Of a stretch of 64,000 nt of DNA, positions 47,955 to 60,765 are shown one piece after another. Every line of letters begins with the position of its first letter. The first letter of the stretch is position 1. Position numbers and translations under genes: made by a program. The stretch comes from Polytrichum commune (lineage: Eukaryota > Streptophyta > Polytrichopsida > Polytrichales > Polytrichaceae): positions 39,358,429-39,422,428 of the forward strand of contig OX485804.1 in the NCBI GenBank assembly GCA_950295325.1. Reading direction: 5' to 3'. The notes beneath the pieces are model-generated. The model was not told the DNA's origin, did not search any database, and saw only the letters and a program-made list of their open reading frames with translations.

Positions 47955-48115
47955 TACAGATGAACCGGTTGAAGTTGGAGACTTCAAGAGGATTACCGAT
48001 CGCTTTAGAGGAATCTTTGGAATATACCTCCAATGAATAAAGCAAAACCGGAAGATGTCAACATGTAACCAGTTGGATTTAGAATCACTAGGATCTATGC
48101 CCAAAAACTTCATGG
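47955..48115 (+). repeat. Dispersed repeat with AACCGGTT motifs (copy 3)
   Basis: GATGAACCGGTTGAAGTTGG, GAATATACCTCCAATGA, GATGTCAACATGTAACCAGT and CACTAGGATCTATGCCCAAA match the other two copies. Confidence 0.6.
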
Positions 48116-48800
48116 GCATTGATTCTCAATATGATTCTTGTTGATGATTCATTGTAAATTTGCAAATGCAACATAAGTTTGAAAACGTAAAATTCATTAA
48201 TAGAAGATAGAGAACAAGAAAGAAATATACCAAATAACACATTGCATACCTTGAGGCACAATTAGAAGGGTTGGGAGGTGGTATAACTTAATTGATTCTC
48301 GTCGTACTTTTGTTTCCCTAGTACATTGATTATCCCCAATTAGTGCATGTTATTGCTAAGACTTCCGCAGTGCTATAACTATTTAATGCTAATGTAATAT
48401 TTTACCAAGCATAGTCATTTAGGTTCTATAATGCATGAATAAAGTATCGAATTTTCATAAGTACTTGAACAAGATGTTATTGCATTGCGTAACTCCGAAT
48501 AGTACCATGCACTAATTGGGATAATTAGTGTAGATGCCATAACTTACTATGGTGGTATGAACCCGGGTCGTCTAAGTACCACACGGAAGTATTTGGAAGT
48601 TTAAGGATATATGTGAGCCTTATGTGGTCACTTTTCTTAAATGCACACATGTATTTTGAGTAGTTTATTGCAAGGTTTGTAGTGAAGAATGGGCACCATA
48701 ACACAACCATTAACATATGAGTCCTCAACACTTGTCGTCGGTCACAAGAAGAAATGTGTAGATCTATTGTTGTGGTGGACTTGCATATTGTCTAGAGACA
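48116..48800. other. Intergenic, nothing recognised
   Basis: AT-rich DNA without coding or repeat signals that I can support. Confidence 0.45.
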
Positions 48801-49543
48801 TAGGACAATTTTCTAGTGATGTAGACCAACAACCGACGACGATTCGTATGTTTGTAGTAAAAAACAATTAAAAATAAAATAAAAATCTATGTCATGATGA
48901 GATTGAACTATGTGTTTGAATTGCACCAGTTGTCATGATGAGATTGAATTATGTGTTTGAATTGCACCATTTTAGGTTCAATAGCTAACATCGTTGGGAG
49001 GGCCTACTGTGATATCTCCTTAGAGAGAGAAAGAGAGAGAGAGAGAGAGAGCTTTGACCTCCAATCACTTTTGCATCTTAATTTCAATTTTGAATCTTGA
49101 AATGATAATTTGTGTGAGTTGCAATTGTTAACATGGTGAAAGCAATTTGTAATTTCACCCACTAATCATAGTTGAGTGTGGAGTTGGAAGTCCCGCTCAA
49201 CAAGGCCACAACGTAGGACAATTTTCAAGTGACATAGATCAACAACCGACGACGATTTCGTACGTTTGTAGTAAAAAAAAATACATGTCACGATGAGCTT
49301 GAACTATGTATTCGAAATACACCGGTTTAGGTTCAATAGCTAACATCGTTCGGAGGGCCAAAATTTGATATATCCTTAAATTTGACCCTCCAATCGTTTT
49401 TGCATTTTAGTTTCAATTTTGAAACTTGAAATGATAAGTTGTGTGAGTCGCCATTTTTAACGTGATGAGATGAAAGCAACTCAGAATTTCACCCACCGAT
49501 CATATTTGAGTGTGGAGTTGGAAGTCCCGCTCAATAAGGCCAC
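48801..49543. repeat. Direct tandem duplication (413- and 330-bp units)
   Basis: Units start TAGGACAATTTTC at 48,801 and 49,214 and both end GGAAGTCCCGCTCAA(C/T)AAGG plus CCACA. The first unit contains an extra internal 41-bp duplication (TGTCATGATGAGATTGAA, 48,890-48,971) and a (GA)n tract at 49,022-49,052, which explain its greater length. Confidence 0.85.
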
Positions 49544-49774
49544 ATGCATGCCCTTGTCACACGCGAAAGTTGCTTATGCAAGTGGTCACGGTTGGAGTTG
49601 TGGGGCCAAACTCGATCGTACATACATTATTTCAAAATTTTGGATTGTGATAATACATTGTGGTGTGACAATTCGGGTAGAGAGTGGTAGCTTGTTGTCA
49701 TGAAAAGTTACACTTCTTGGCACCCACATAAATTGATTCGAACAAGGACATGGTCCTGGATGTTCTACAAATGA

Positions 49775-50002
49775 ACCTTATGGTAGGACACCAGTGTCCC
49801 AAGTAAATCAGAGCCTCCTCAATGATTGGTTTTGTGGTTGTAAGTGATCAAAAAAAAACCTTTGAACATCATAGCATGTGCAAGTCGTTGAGATGGTCTC
49901 AACGCCACTTTGATCACCTTCAACTGACCATTTATGATGTTGACACATGCTTTAAGGTTTAACTTGCGCATCATGAAACACCAGTGTCCCGCCATAAGGT
50001 TT
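49775..50002. mobile_element. Small TIR element (AACCTTATGG ends)
   Basis: It is about 228 bp. AACCTTATGGTAGGACACCA at the left pairs with inverted AACCTTATGGCGGGACACTG at the right. The subterminal GGACACCAGTGTCC is itself palindromic. No target duplication was fixed. Confidence 0.65.
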
Positions 50003-51678
50003 AAATAGAGACCCTATTCACTATGACCTTGTTCGGAGGCCAAAGTTCCTCTTCTTTTCTATTATGACCCAACCAACGTTCAATTGAGATTTCATATCTT
50101 TCAATAAAGGGAGAACACACGTTTAGCATGAATTTGGTAACATGGTACATGGATTAATCGCTTTCTAGGGCTCACGAGCTTTTGATTCACATGTCGACCG
50201 ATTTCTCCAAGGGAGTCACGTCACGCAAACAAGAACATCTTGAAATTACCCAAAATAGTCGTATTTGTTTGGACTACCGTTTGTAGTTCGCATTGCTATC
50301 AATTTTTACAAACATCATCATTATTTACCAAGTAGGTTACAATATGTTCCTTGATGTGCAATACTAACTAATTATAATATTCATGCTTCTTAAACAGAAA
50401 ATTGATACTCTCAACAAAATGATATAACAATGTGTATTTTCAAATGGCAATCCACACTAATGGGACTATTTAGTGTAACCGACTATATGGTATACTTGAT
50501 TAAGCGTGTCATCAAAGTTCACGTGCCATGTGGGTGGCGCAATAAAGAAATATACTATTAATTCATGTGTACATATTAATAAGGAACTATACTATTCTCT
50601 AAGGTGCTGAGGCCTTAAAGCATGACCTTCCTTTTGGTGTACACCTATTTTTTGATATTAAGTTGTTAACAAGTGAGTGCAATGGGGCCGTCGAGTAAGT
50701 CACTGTTAGAAGCGATTAATCATATGTGACATTTAAGTATAACATGACACGACTTCGGCCATTTGTAATAGTGGTGTGAGAAGAATACAAGAACATTGTT
50801 AGAAAGTATCAACTTTGGCCAATCACAATGGCTAATCGGGAATCCATCCACTCAATATGGTAGTGTAAGAAGTGATCCACAAAAGGGGGAGAACACCTTC
50901 ATTTAACGGAAGATCCTCACCTACAATAAGGTTGGTTTTGTGGTGATTCTCACTTAACAATCCAACATCAACAGACTCCCCTAGTCGACAGTATAAGGGT
51001 CTTTCCTTAAGACGCCTTTGAGAACTTCTCTAGGTTGCATGTCAATTGATTATTATTATATTATTATTATTGTTTTTTTGTAGACTCTATATAGATTCGC
51101 TACTCTATGATGTTTTTGAAAATTTTCCAAGCTTCATACCTTCTTGAAATAGAAAAAAATCTCAAAGTGACACTTTAAGACCTCCATACCTTAGAACCCA
51201 TGTTAAATTTCAACCCACATCAAATCTCTAAGTTAAAACCAATGTGGGCCACATTAGTTATTTTTTATGTGAGGTGTTGGTTGAAAGTCTAACTAGACAA
51301 TTAGAGTGGCCCGAGTTGAATATTCCCATGCTAATTTCCCACCAACACTGATAGGACTATTAAGTGCACTTGTGAATGAACACGACTATATTAAAAGCTA
51401 TATTAAAAACAACGAAACCAACAAATAAGTTACATTCATTCTGATGTGAATTAAGTGCACTTGAAATCTCCAAACACACAACGAGCCGATGGTACTATGG
51501 GTATGTCAGGAAGCCCTTGATGACCTGGACTCCATTTATAACTAAGTTAATTTGGGCCTTCACCACTAAGTCAAGCACAACTACACTAATAATATGTGTA
51601 ATTAGAAGGTTGCCTTTAAGTAGTAAAAAAAAGTCTTGGGTGACTTTACTATGCATAAGCTCTCAAATTCATGTTTTA
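50003..51678. other. Intergenic, nothing recognised
   Basis: No gene. Several short TTA/TAT-rich stretches and a TTATTATTATT run near 51,050. Confidence 0.5.
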
Positions 51679-52245
51679 GGGTTGCTTCACACTATGGTTG
51701 TCCAAGTCGAGAGGCCGTGGGATTAAACGGCCAAACTTTGTTGAGAGTCCAAAGAAATGGCCTGGAAATAGCCAATAACGTGTAGGAATTGGAGCCTTTG
51801 GGCAGGCATAGTGTGAAGACTCCAAAGGCCAAGCCCATAGTCCTGACCATTGGCTATGAACTCCAACGGCCTCTCGACTTGGGACGGCCACAATGTGAAG
51901 CCTCTCAAAGTCCAAAGAAGAAGGAACATCCCACTTTATTCCCTACCCAAAACAACCCCTCCAATCTACGGTCACGATCTTGTCAATTTTTAAAATTTTG
52001 TAATGAAAAGAAACCGATGGCCAATCTATCATAATTTGGGTTTCCATTCATTATCTGACCCAAACTTCCTTTGAGAGTCCATTGCCTTGGTAAAAAAGTA
52101 TTGTCATGTGGCATTTGGGAGAGCGGCGGCCTTTGGACTTTGGCCTCTAGTGTGAAGGGTCGAGAGGCCAAATTCTTGGTTCCTTGCAATCTGATTGGTG
52201 GAAATCAACGGCCTCTCGACCTTCGGCCATAGTGTGAATCAGCCC
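51679..52245. mobile_element. Compound PIF/Harbinger-like inverted-repeat element
   Basis: The outer ends GGGTTGCTTCACACTATGG and inverted GGGCTGATTCACACTATGG enclose 567 bp. Both continue with TCGAGAGGCCGT. A third inverted copy of the same end lies internally (ACGGCCTCTCGACTTGGGAC ... AATGTGAAGC, about 51,868-51,903), plus a GGCATAGTGTGAAGACTCCA motif at 51,805, so one arm appears duplicated inside. Confidence 0.65.
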
Positions 52246-53716
52246 TAATAAAATGTGCAATTAGTAGGTTGCCCCACACCAACATATTGACATTCCACTC
52301 TATTTTGAATAATACCACATGGACAAAATACATGATTTAGGTTTTTATTGTAATCTCTATATGGATGAAAGCAATGATAAGTTTTTCCAATTTGTTGTGG
52401 ACATGAGGTAATTGCATGGGTAGAAGAGGCAACCTATTCACGAATGGCAACATGATGGCACATATTAGTGTACATGTGTCTACATTCACTACTATGACCC
52501 ACTAATGTAATTTTGACATACCATGATATTTTTGGTGAGTGCAACTATTATTGATTCACATCATTTTTGAGCCCACAATATCATGTTTTCCAAAATAAGA
52601 ATATGAGGTCAATACAAATTTTCTAGATGAAAATGTATGAATGTGGGATGAAAAACGTGACATCAATATAATATAAATAGTATACAAACAATTCACTAAG
52701 TTGTTAACATTTTGTCATTCTACATTATTATTATTAAATAGTTTAATAGCCACCTTAATTTCCAACCCACATATAAAATATAGTGGGCCATAGTATTTTT
52801 CTACCTGCACTACTTTAAGCCCTTTAGTTTAGGTGTAAAGAGTGTAGTATGCACATCAAAGAACATAATATAATCTACTTGGTAAAATTTGATACTCTCA
52901 ACAAAAAAATTATGGCAACTTGTTATTACTCCACATGGTAAATGACACTAATAGGTGATATCGGTGTAGTTTATTCATTAAAATGAGCCACATTTATTGT
53001 ACAATCCTTAAGATGAAACACATTTAAAATAAATGACAGACATGTCTCTCTCTTCTATCCCAATATGAACCTTGGAAGGTTTGAAGCTATTAAGTTATGG
53101 TAAAGTTTAGGTGCACACATCCCCGCCATAATACACAAATGCCAACCACATATTATAGTATATACGTGTTTGGGGAGGCCGCCAACTTGGGTGGGACTAC
53201 TCATCACGAGTCAAAGTCCACCAATAGTTGGGCATGCCCTCGCCATTATGATAGCTTAACCAATAATATGCAACCACCTAATTTATGGCATAAGATAAAG
53301 GAATGCAAAATCACATTCATTATTAAATAAGGTCCTCGAGGGACCGAAGGAGGCACTTCGTATAGGTCATTTATGGCGGGGGTTTGTTCCCATTGTACTT
53401 GCAACAATACACATCTATGATGGGGTGGCCATTGGTGGGTCTCGTTTTTTGGTGGTACGTGTGCCTAGATACCCGGGATAGCGTTGTTAGGTCCCTCACG
53501 TCTAGTGGGGATGCTCTTAGGGTGAGTTCCATGCAGGTTGCTTGCCCACCAGATTCTATTGTGAATAAGGACAAACCCGTCCAAATGTAGAGGGAATCTA
53601 GTAGGGTAGGGTTTGTATGTGCCGACTAGATACTCCCATCTTCTCATACTAGGACCACCTACTAACCTCCTCCTCCTTCTAAAGTCGGGTTTCAATCCTT
53701 CAACGACTGGCACTTA
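52246..53716. other. Intergenic, nothing recognised
   Basis: AT-rich to 53,100, then more GC-rich to 53,700. No frame has a recognisable motif. Confidence 0.5.
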
Positions 53717-54230
53717 GGGGCGGTTTACACTATGGACCAAGAGCCATGACCAAAAAAATTAAATCATTTTCATGGTCACAGCTCTTGGCCAAGAGCCGTG
53801 ACCATGAAAAATCAAAAATGGATTTTTGAGTGGCTTGGTCACTCTTGTAGTGTAAAGTGGATTTGGACCGGGACAACTTTGGGCTGATTTTTTTAATTTC
53901 TATCCCAACGATCTACAGTAACGTCAAAAAAATTCGGGAAAATAAAATATTAAAAAATAAAATTCGGCCAATGGCTGATTTTCAGCCTTACGGCTCCCTT
54001 GATTTCCGTTGAGTCGATCATTTTGCCTCGCCTCAACGGAAAACCCGTTGGACCATGGCACATTATCCAAATGGCAGATTTTAGTAGTTTTTGGGGACCT
54101 CAAAGTTAGTGGTCATTCTCCTTTTTTCAAGGTAGTGTAAAGCCAAATGGGACCAAGAGCACTTTACTCTCCAATCACAAATTTTAGAATTTCATGGTCA
54201 TGGCTCTTGGTCCATAGTGTAAACCGCCCC
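53717..54230. mobile_element. Tourist-like MITE (PIF/Harbinger) with TTA duplications
   Basis: It is 514 bp from GGGGCGGTTTACACTATGGA to its exact inverse, with TTA on both sides (53,714-53,716 and 54,231-54,233). TIRs are about 38 bp. Another inverted copy of the subterminal GAGCCGTGACCATGAAA follows the left end at 53,758-53,812. Relatives: 11,159-11,671 and 54,377-54,885. Confidence 0.88.
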
Positions 54231-54376
54231 TTATAGGTTCAAGATTCTTTGGTGGATGCATGAAAGTCTAGTGGACCGCCCCAATGTGGTTGGATGGCGT
54301 GCTTAACTACATGCGAACACCTCCGACCTATTATTTTCTAGAATGTAGCGGACAAGAGGCATACATGAAAACACAC

Positions 54377-54885
54377 CCTCATGACCTTCACACACGAGCC
54401 AAGAACCGTGACCATGCAATTATGAGAGCCCAAAAGAAAGTGTCCAGAAGCCGTTCCACAACCCTCCAAAATCATGTAGTGTGGTCACGGACCCTCAAGT
54501 GTAGTGTGAAGCCATATGTGACCAAGCCCTCAACCAAATGCCATTTCAATGAATTTCTATTCATGCGGGTCCTCATGCACGATAAAAATAGAATAACTTA
54601 ACAGTTATGAGCGTTTGGAGTGCCGTGGTCTCCCAGTGATTTTGTGTTAGGCCTACCTCCAAGAGGTGGTTTTTGAAAATAGTCCAAGTGGCCATGAAAC
54701 ATGATCCATTCGATGCCATGTAAGAATCCATGCAGACTTTACATCCATCTTGCATTCACATACTCCGGTGGTCCCTCAAGCGTAGTGTGAAGCGAACTTG
54801 GACCGGCTCCGCCTTTTCCACCAATGAGAGCGCTTGAAAGTGTAATGGTCACGGGCTCTCAATCTCGTGTGTAAAGGCGCCTTTA
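54377..54885. mobile_element. Diverged relative of the Tourist-like MITE
   Basis: CACACGAGCCAAGAACCGTG at the left pairs imperfectly with inverted CACACGAGATTGAGAGCCCG at the right, and the length is about 510 bp. Internal AGTGTGAAGC phrases occur twice. Starts about 145 bp after the previous copy ends. Confidence 0.5.
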
Positions 54886-54955
54886 GTATTCTTAGCATTT
54901 GAGGTCTCGGTGGAGGTTATGCCAGCCATCAATGGAGCTCTCGAATATCGACACA

Positions 54956-55013
54956 GAGAGAGATAGATAGAAACTCCAACCCCTTTCAAGCAAGGGGCCG
55001 GCGTGAATAAAGA
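54956..55013 (-). mobile_element. 5'-truncated SINE with target duplication
   Basis: Only the last ~58 bp of the SINE (CACGCCGGCCCCTTGCTTGA ... GGAGTTTCTATCTATC) are present, flanked by ATCGACACA on both sides (54,947-54,955 and 55,014-55,022). Confidence 0.85.
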
Positions 55014-57479
55014 ATCGACACACACAAATTGGGCTCCTAAAACATCGTCAACTTACAATCCTCAATCGCAAGCCGACAATGTTTGCCTTTCTAAAAAAGT
55101 AAGGTTCTATTCTAAGATTGCCAGGATTCATCAGGATGCTATCTAACAAAATCCAACCTAGTGGAGCCTGAAAATTTGCATCCCAAGCAACTAGAATATG
55201 AGAATAATAAGCACAATATCGAACGTTGTGCGACCATAGTGGGATGTTATGACTGTTGCATATGCATCATTATTTGGATGCAAATGTATGAATGGAGGTA
55301 AGTTATAATTGTGCAAAGTAATCGCACTAAATGCTAACCTAGCAACATGCAAACGTTGATGTTTATCTAAGTCACGTGTGTTCACACGAGGCTCCAATAC
55401 TTCACTTATGGTATTTGGGTGTCACATGCGTAATAGTGTCACTAGACATAACAACGTAATTAGTAAGCATTCAAGTGCGCTTACTAATATCTTGGCATGT
55501 GTTTTTTTTAAGGTGTTAGAATATGTATGCTTGTTGTAGTTAGGTTTTTGCTATGACTGAAATAACTAGAACCCAGGGTACAAACTCTCAAGGAAGGCTT
55601 TACTCGTGTCTATTACATGCATTTGTCACGTTATAGTTAATTAATTAGACAATATGGGTGCTATCTTCACTCTAAAACATCACCCATCCATTTTTAACTC
55701 TTTTCTCTCAAGGTTTCCTCTCACTATTTCTCATTCGGTGGGGTATGTGTGTTAGTCTCAGTAAGTATCCATCTTGTCATGAGGATGTAGAACAGTAGTC
55801 TTTGAGTATCACAATTGTCTTTGGTAACCATTGGCCAATGTATCTTCAAATCGCAACAACTCCTTCATTAATTGGTCGATGTTAATTTCAATACGAGACA
55901 AATTGTTAATTCCTTAATTCCAAGATTTAGTCATTACTCACAACTTATGCAACTAACAACAATTATCAGGGTCAAGCCATAGTCTTAGTCACCCTGCACA
56001 ACCTGCAAAAACAACAACCAAGGTTACACACAAGACAATAGCTAATATGGTTAGCTTGCACTTCATACTCAAAGATCTCGTCTCTAGACTATAAATTAAT
56101 ATAAAAATCCTAATTAAGTATAGGACAACTCATGCCTTAATCTCCTTGATAATCCAAAGTTTATCCTAACTCCGCTCACTTAATCCCTCTTAATTCCTCA
56201 AATCCCACCGCTAATCAATTGATCAAAAGTGATTTTTCATCACTTTAGTTGATTGGGGGTTCTCTCACTTGACCAATCTTAACTTCTATCAGCATATAGT
56301 TTTTACTTTCACTATAGTCATACTCGACTAGTCAATTGACTCATTCCTTTCTCATTGTCTCCCATAGGGTAACAATAGTCCATTGTTTAACTCACAGACC
56401 AACGCCTAGTCCTTCAACTTCATCTCACTGCCTAACACATGCCTCTACCATCGTCAATAGCTTAACTCTCGGCCTAACCCTCGGCTTTTCATCTCCCCTT
56501 CCCAAGGTTTACCTCTCACATGACTTATCTCTTCAAACTCTCTATCTCTCTCTTGTCACTCTTGATTCACTCTCTCACATGGAGACAATAGTTCCTCTGG
56601 ACTACAAACTTCAACCAGATTTTGGTTCAATCAACCAAGCCTCAATCGCTCAAGGACTCCGCTCATCGCGACTCTTGCCTATAGTCTCATTTGCTTCACT
56701 GCAAGGTAATTATTTTCTCACTTTTCTTCACTTTCTTTATCGCCTACTTTGGCCAAAGATATTACATAAGCCTCCATGTCCATACTTCATCTCCACTTGT
56801 ATCGATAACACATTTATCACTATGTTCCTTTCTCGGACAATGGTTTCATCTTACACTGTTATCTTCTTCCCCTGGTTAGGACAATCCTCCATTTCTTCCT
56901 CTCTCTATTGTTGAACTACAAGGGGGCTTGCCACTTAGATAATTGTTACACAATGTTCAATTCCTTGCTACAATAGTCTTGACTCTTGCTTTCACTCGCT
57001 AATCCTTCACAGTTTACTTCTCTCTCTCAATTTCAAAATCTCTCGTCTTCTCACAATTCTAACTCACACAATTTCTCTCACAATCTTAGGCTTCATCAAC
57101 TGCAATTACAACAATAGGCAATAGTTCTCCGACATTGCACGCATGCAACCCGACCAAGTAAATAGTTTGACCACTCTCGGCCACTCAACATAACTCAAAG
57201 TTCAAAACAACAATGTACTTCCAGTAAAATTCGGTAATCCCGCAATCATTGCGGTAATTACTCAATAAAGAAAAATGTTTTAACAATATCCTCGCCCGTT
57301 CTCGGTGCTGAGGAAGATCAACCTATAGTTCTTACTACGCACTCAACAATAATCACGGATTGTCTACTTGCCTCCCCCTCGCCAACCCTATGAGCTTGGC
57401 GGGGACAACAATAGTCACCTCAACCATCTAAGGCCTCCTATGGCCGTGCCTATAGTTGTAACTACCATGCTAGCCTCTA
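55014..57479. other. Intergenic, C/T-rich, no gene recognised
   Basis: A 192-codon frame at 56,336-56,914 is Ser/Leu/Thr-rich low complexity arising from a CT-rich stretch. The words CAATAGT and CTATAGT recur unusually often between 56,360 and 57,480. No LTR, primer site or domain was found. Confidence 0.45.
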
Positions 57480-57545
57480 GTTTAACTATTTTCATTTTCT
57501 CGGATGAAGTCTCATCCGAGCTTAATTATCTGCCCATAGTTAAAC
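57480..57545. other. Two-tier perfect hairpin
   Basis: The outer 10-bp stem GTTTAACTAT / ATAGTTAAAC (57,480-57,489 with 57,536-57,545) encloses an inner 9-bp stem CTCGGATGA / TCATCCGAG with a 4-base loop (57,499-57,520). Confidence 0.6.
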
Positions 57546-57584
57546 TAATTGGCCAAAATTTCGGCTCACACTTGTGTTATAAAA

Positions 57585-57840
57585 TGATCTACAAGTTGAC
57601 AAAAGTGCATGTAATTGACACTTTACATTAGTATGCTCAAGAATATCTTCCTCTTGCATATCAAAATGTAAATATATGACACCTGCCATTAGCATGTTTA
57701 ATAATATCTTCCCCTTGGATACGAAAACACAAAATTACCATCCCAAGTATCCTAATGTGTCACACTAAATGTCAAAATGTAAATACTTTTTATCTGAACA
57801 AATGACTTATGTTGATGAGTAGTATCATATTGGAAACTAG
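57585..57840. repeat. Dispersed repeat H, copy 1
   Basis: CTACAAGTTGAC, CATTAGTATGCTCAAGAATATCTTCC, ATATCAAAATGTAAA and TTATGTTGATGAGTAGT recur in order at 59,000-59,200. The unit inside is partly duplicated (57,615-57,725). Confidence 0.55.
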
Positions 57841-58029
57841 CAGACGTGACACTTTGAGGCATCTAATTTAGGCCATTCGCAAAATACTCTACGTGACACC
57901 AAACATCAAGAATGGTGTAATATTGTCTTTTTCTATACAAACATGTATATGTAACGAGAAATTCGCAATTTTAGGTGGAGGGTGAAAGCGGCCAGGGCAC
58001 ATCGTACAAGTAGGATATGGGTATTTGAC

Positions 58030-58447
58030 AAAAGTTGTGTTTTAGTACCATTCGGGTCTTTATATCATGCAAGAACCTTCGTACATGTGTAAGATCGCCC
58101 CAATATCAACATGGTCTAAACTGGTATGGACTCAACCAATAACTTGGGTATATGGAGATTCTCTCACCTTGGCATTCCCTCCTTTATCTTTACATATGTT
58201 GGAATACAATTCCCATAACGAGATAACTATGGGTTGTGGTGATTGTGAGCATGACATGTGGCAAAATTTGAAGGGTAAATAACTTTTTTTTGTGTCGGAC
58301 TGAAGAACCCTCTATAGTACCCACCAAATATCAATATTTGAACATGAATACACAATTTTGATACCCACAAGTACGTGTTCTTTGATGCCATTGTTGATAT
58401 TGATTATTGATACCCGTGCATTCACCTCTATACCAGGCCGACAATGG
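58030..58447. mobile_element. MITE family D copy
   Basis: ACCATTCGGGTCTTTATATC, ATGCAAGAACCTTCGTACA, ACCCACCAAATATCAATATT, TTTTGATACCCACAAG and TATACCAGGCCGACAATGG match the intronic copies in order. Confidence 0.6.
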
Positions 58448-58999
58448 TAATAACTGAGTTAGTTTGGGACTCGTCGTCATATTTATTATACACAAGCCTT
58501 GGGCTGCTTGCTGCAATTACTTAAGATGCATGAGAAGTCCATGAACTAATTTGGGCTCGGTCTCCACATGTGAGATCCAAGTTCGAAGTTTATTCAACTA
58601 GCCAACATTTAATGGAGCATGTCGAACATGTCACTAGCTCTCACTAATCAAATAAAACTTTTGAACTATGTACATGATTTGAAACGATCCCCTAAGTGAG
58701 ATTCGGGTAGCATTAGTACACTATTTGGTAACCGGTCTAAACTACATGTCTTGAGGGTAGGGATATGTGGTGTTTACATAAATTAATCCATTTGCGTGGG
58801 TGAAAATACAACGATGTGTATTAGAGCTTGTAAATAGTTGTTTTTAGGAGAGAGTATCATACCGTAGATCCAAACTAGTGCAATGGAGTCCCAACTTGAC
58901 TATTAGTGTATCCTTGTGACACTTGGTGGGAGAGTGTTTACTTGTATCTTGCCATTAGTACGCTCAGTAGTATTATTGGGACTGAGCCTAGGTTATCCA

Positions 59000-59200
59000 A
59001 ATGGTCCACAAGTTGACCATAAGTGTGAACGCATGATACTTGGCATTAGTAAACTCAATAACATCTTCCTCCCGCATACCACAATGTAAAATGATCATCT
59101 CAAGCACTCCAACGCACTCAGATAAATATCATATCAAATAGTTGTGCATTTTCAAAAGCTACTCATGTTGATGAATAGTGGTCATGACACTACTAGGCCT
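59000..59200. repeat. Dispersed repeat H, copy 2
   Basis: CCACAAGTTGACCATAAGTG, GGCATTAGTAAACTCAATAA, ATCTTCCTCCCGCATACCAC and CTCATGTTGATGAATAGTGG parallel copy 1. Confidence 0.5.
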
Positions 59201-60599
59201 CTAGGCTTTCAATGGAGTTCCTTGGAGTCTAGCCGGAGTTCTCTCTACTTGATTGACGGGAAAAACTAGCTAGGTATGTAGGAAGCCAAGAGCCCACCCA
59301 CCACAAGGTAGGCATTAAACCCCACCATGTACCAAGAGGATTCTTGAGCATGGTAGGGCCAACAGGCTCAAATTCACATTGAATTGCCCAACGTTGGTTA
59401 TTTATTTGAACTAGAAAACTTGGCGAGTTGCTTTTGCAAAATGCTATCCATTCAAAACTCTTGATTTACTACACATAATTTCATACTAAATTAGATTCCC
59501 CGAGGCTTTGAACTTCGCACTCTTGACTTTAATTACCAAATCATATCTAGTTGCAATTGATGATCCTCACAACTTAATCCCCCGAGGATGCTAAGTGATC
59601 AATCTACTTTCAAGCTATGCTCCAGTCTCTCTCCTAAGCTTACTCCGAAACCTTTGGACATAATTGGGGTTCCTCGAATGAGCCTAGCACATACCAAAAT
59701 CCATAATTCTCGATTTCAATCCACACTAGAAGAAAAACTAATACGACAGAGAGGGCAGTAGGTTTTGGCATTGAAGTTTAAAAGAGTGGGGCTACAGGGG
59801 CCCAACCCCTTTGAAACCCTATGTCACACCTCACAAGTGATTCCATCCATCCTTCGATTCTTCACATGAATTTTTTTTAACATTTATCCATCCGATGTTC
59901 TCCATGAGCGGAGTGCAAGGTATACGATCTTTCATATCTAGCCCCTTTGTGTCCATGGTATATTTATATGTACCACTTAGGTTATTTTATGATGTTGTGT
60001 CAAATGCTATACATATAATCATGTTACACACATCTAGAGCACCTTAAATTAAATTAAAATTAGTTTACAAGTTTTACCCAAAATGAATACATGAGACCTT
60101 ATATTTTATTGCACATAGTTCCTACATTTTTCGCAAGTGTCCTCTACAAGGTAAGAATGTATACCAAAAATTGACATGTTAAGTTTTTTAAAACTATTAT
60201 AGGCTCCATACTCAACAATGATATTATTAAGAGACCACTATTCACATCCTTCTATAAGCCTAACGCAACTTCTTCAAACAATGTACAATGGTGTGTTGCC
60301 CCACACTATCTTATCGACATTACCACATTGTTTTGAATATTTACCATCACAATAAAATAATGCAGTGTTCACATTTTTACTATGGCTGCTATATGGATGA
60401 ATATACAAAGATATAAGTTCATGTCATATAGTTTTGACCCAAGGTAATTTTCATGGGTAAAGAAGCAACCTATTCGTTATTGTACATATCAATGTAGTTT
60501 GTCATGAGCATTCGATTGTCGATTCTTGAAATTTCTATGTCATACGGAGCAAGAAAACCCGACTAAAAATAGCATGACATAATCAGAGAATATATATGG
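59201..60599. other. Intergenic, nothing recognised
   Basis: No gene or assigned repeat. Confidence 0.5.
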
Positions 60600-60765
60600 T
60601 CTTTCAATGAGAAAGACAATCTGCACTTCGACGATGAACAACATATTCTTACGAGCTTCATAAATCACAAGAAAATGACTATGGACATGATTTGGAATTG
60701 CTAATCGTCTTGCACTAATCGCGTGGTTCATATTCTACAAGGAGTGGGTATGGAGCTAGAATGGC
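60600..60765. repeat. Family G outer-arm fragment (inverted)
   Basis: TTGGAATTGCTAATCGTCTT, GCACTAATCGCGTGGTTCAT and ACAAGGAGTGGGTA match the outer right arm of the 23.3-23.9 kb inverted repeat. Confidence 0.55.

Noticed and set aside
56336-56914. 192-codon frame as a membrane or secreted protein
   Set aside because: Ser/Leu/Thr-rich because of a CT-rich tract; no domain, no splice or promoter support.
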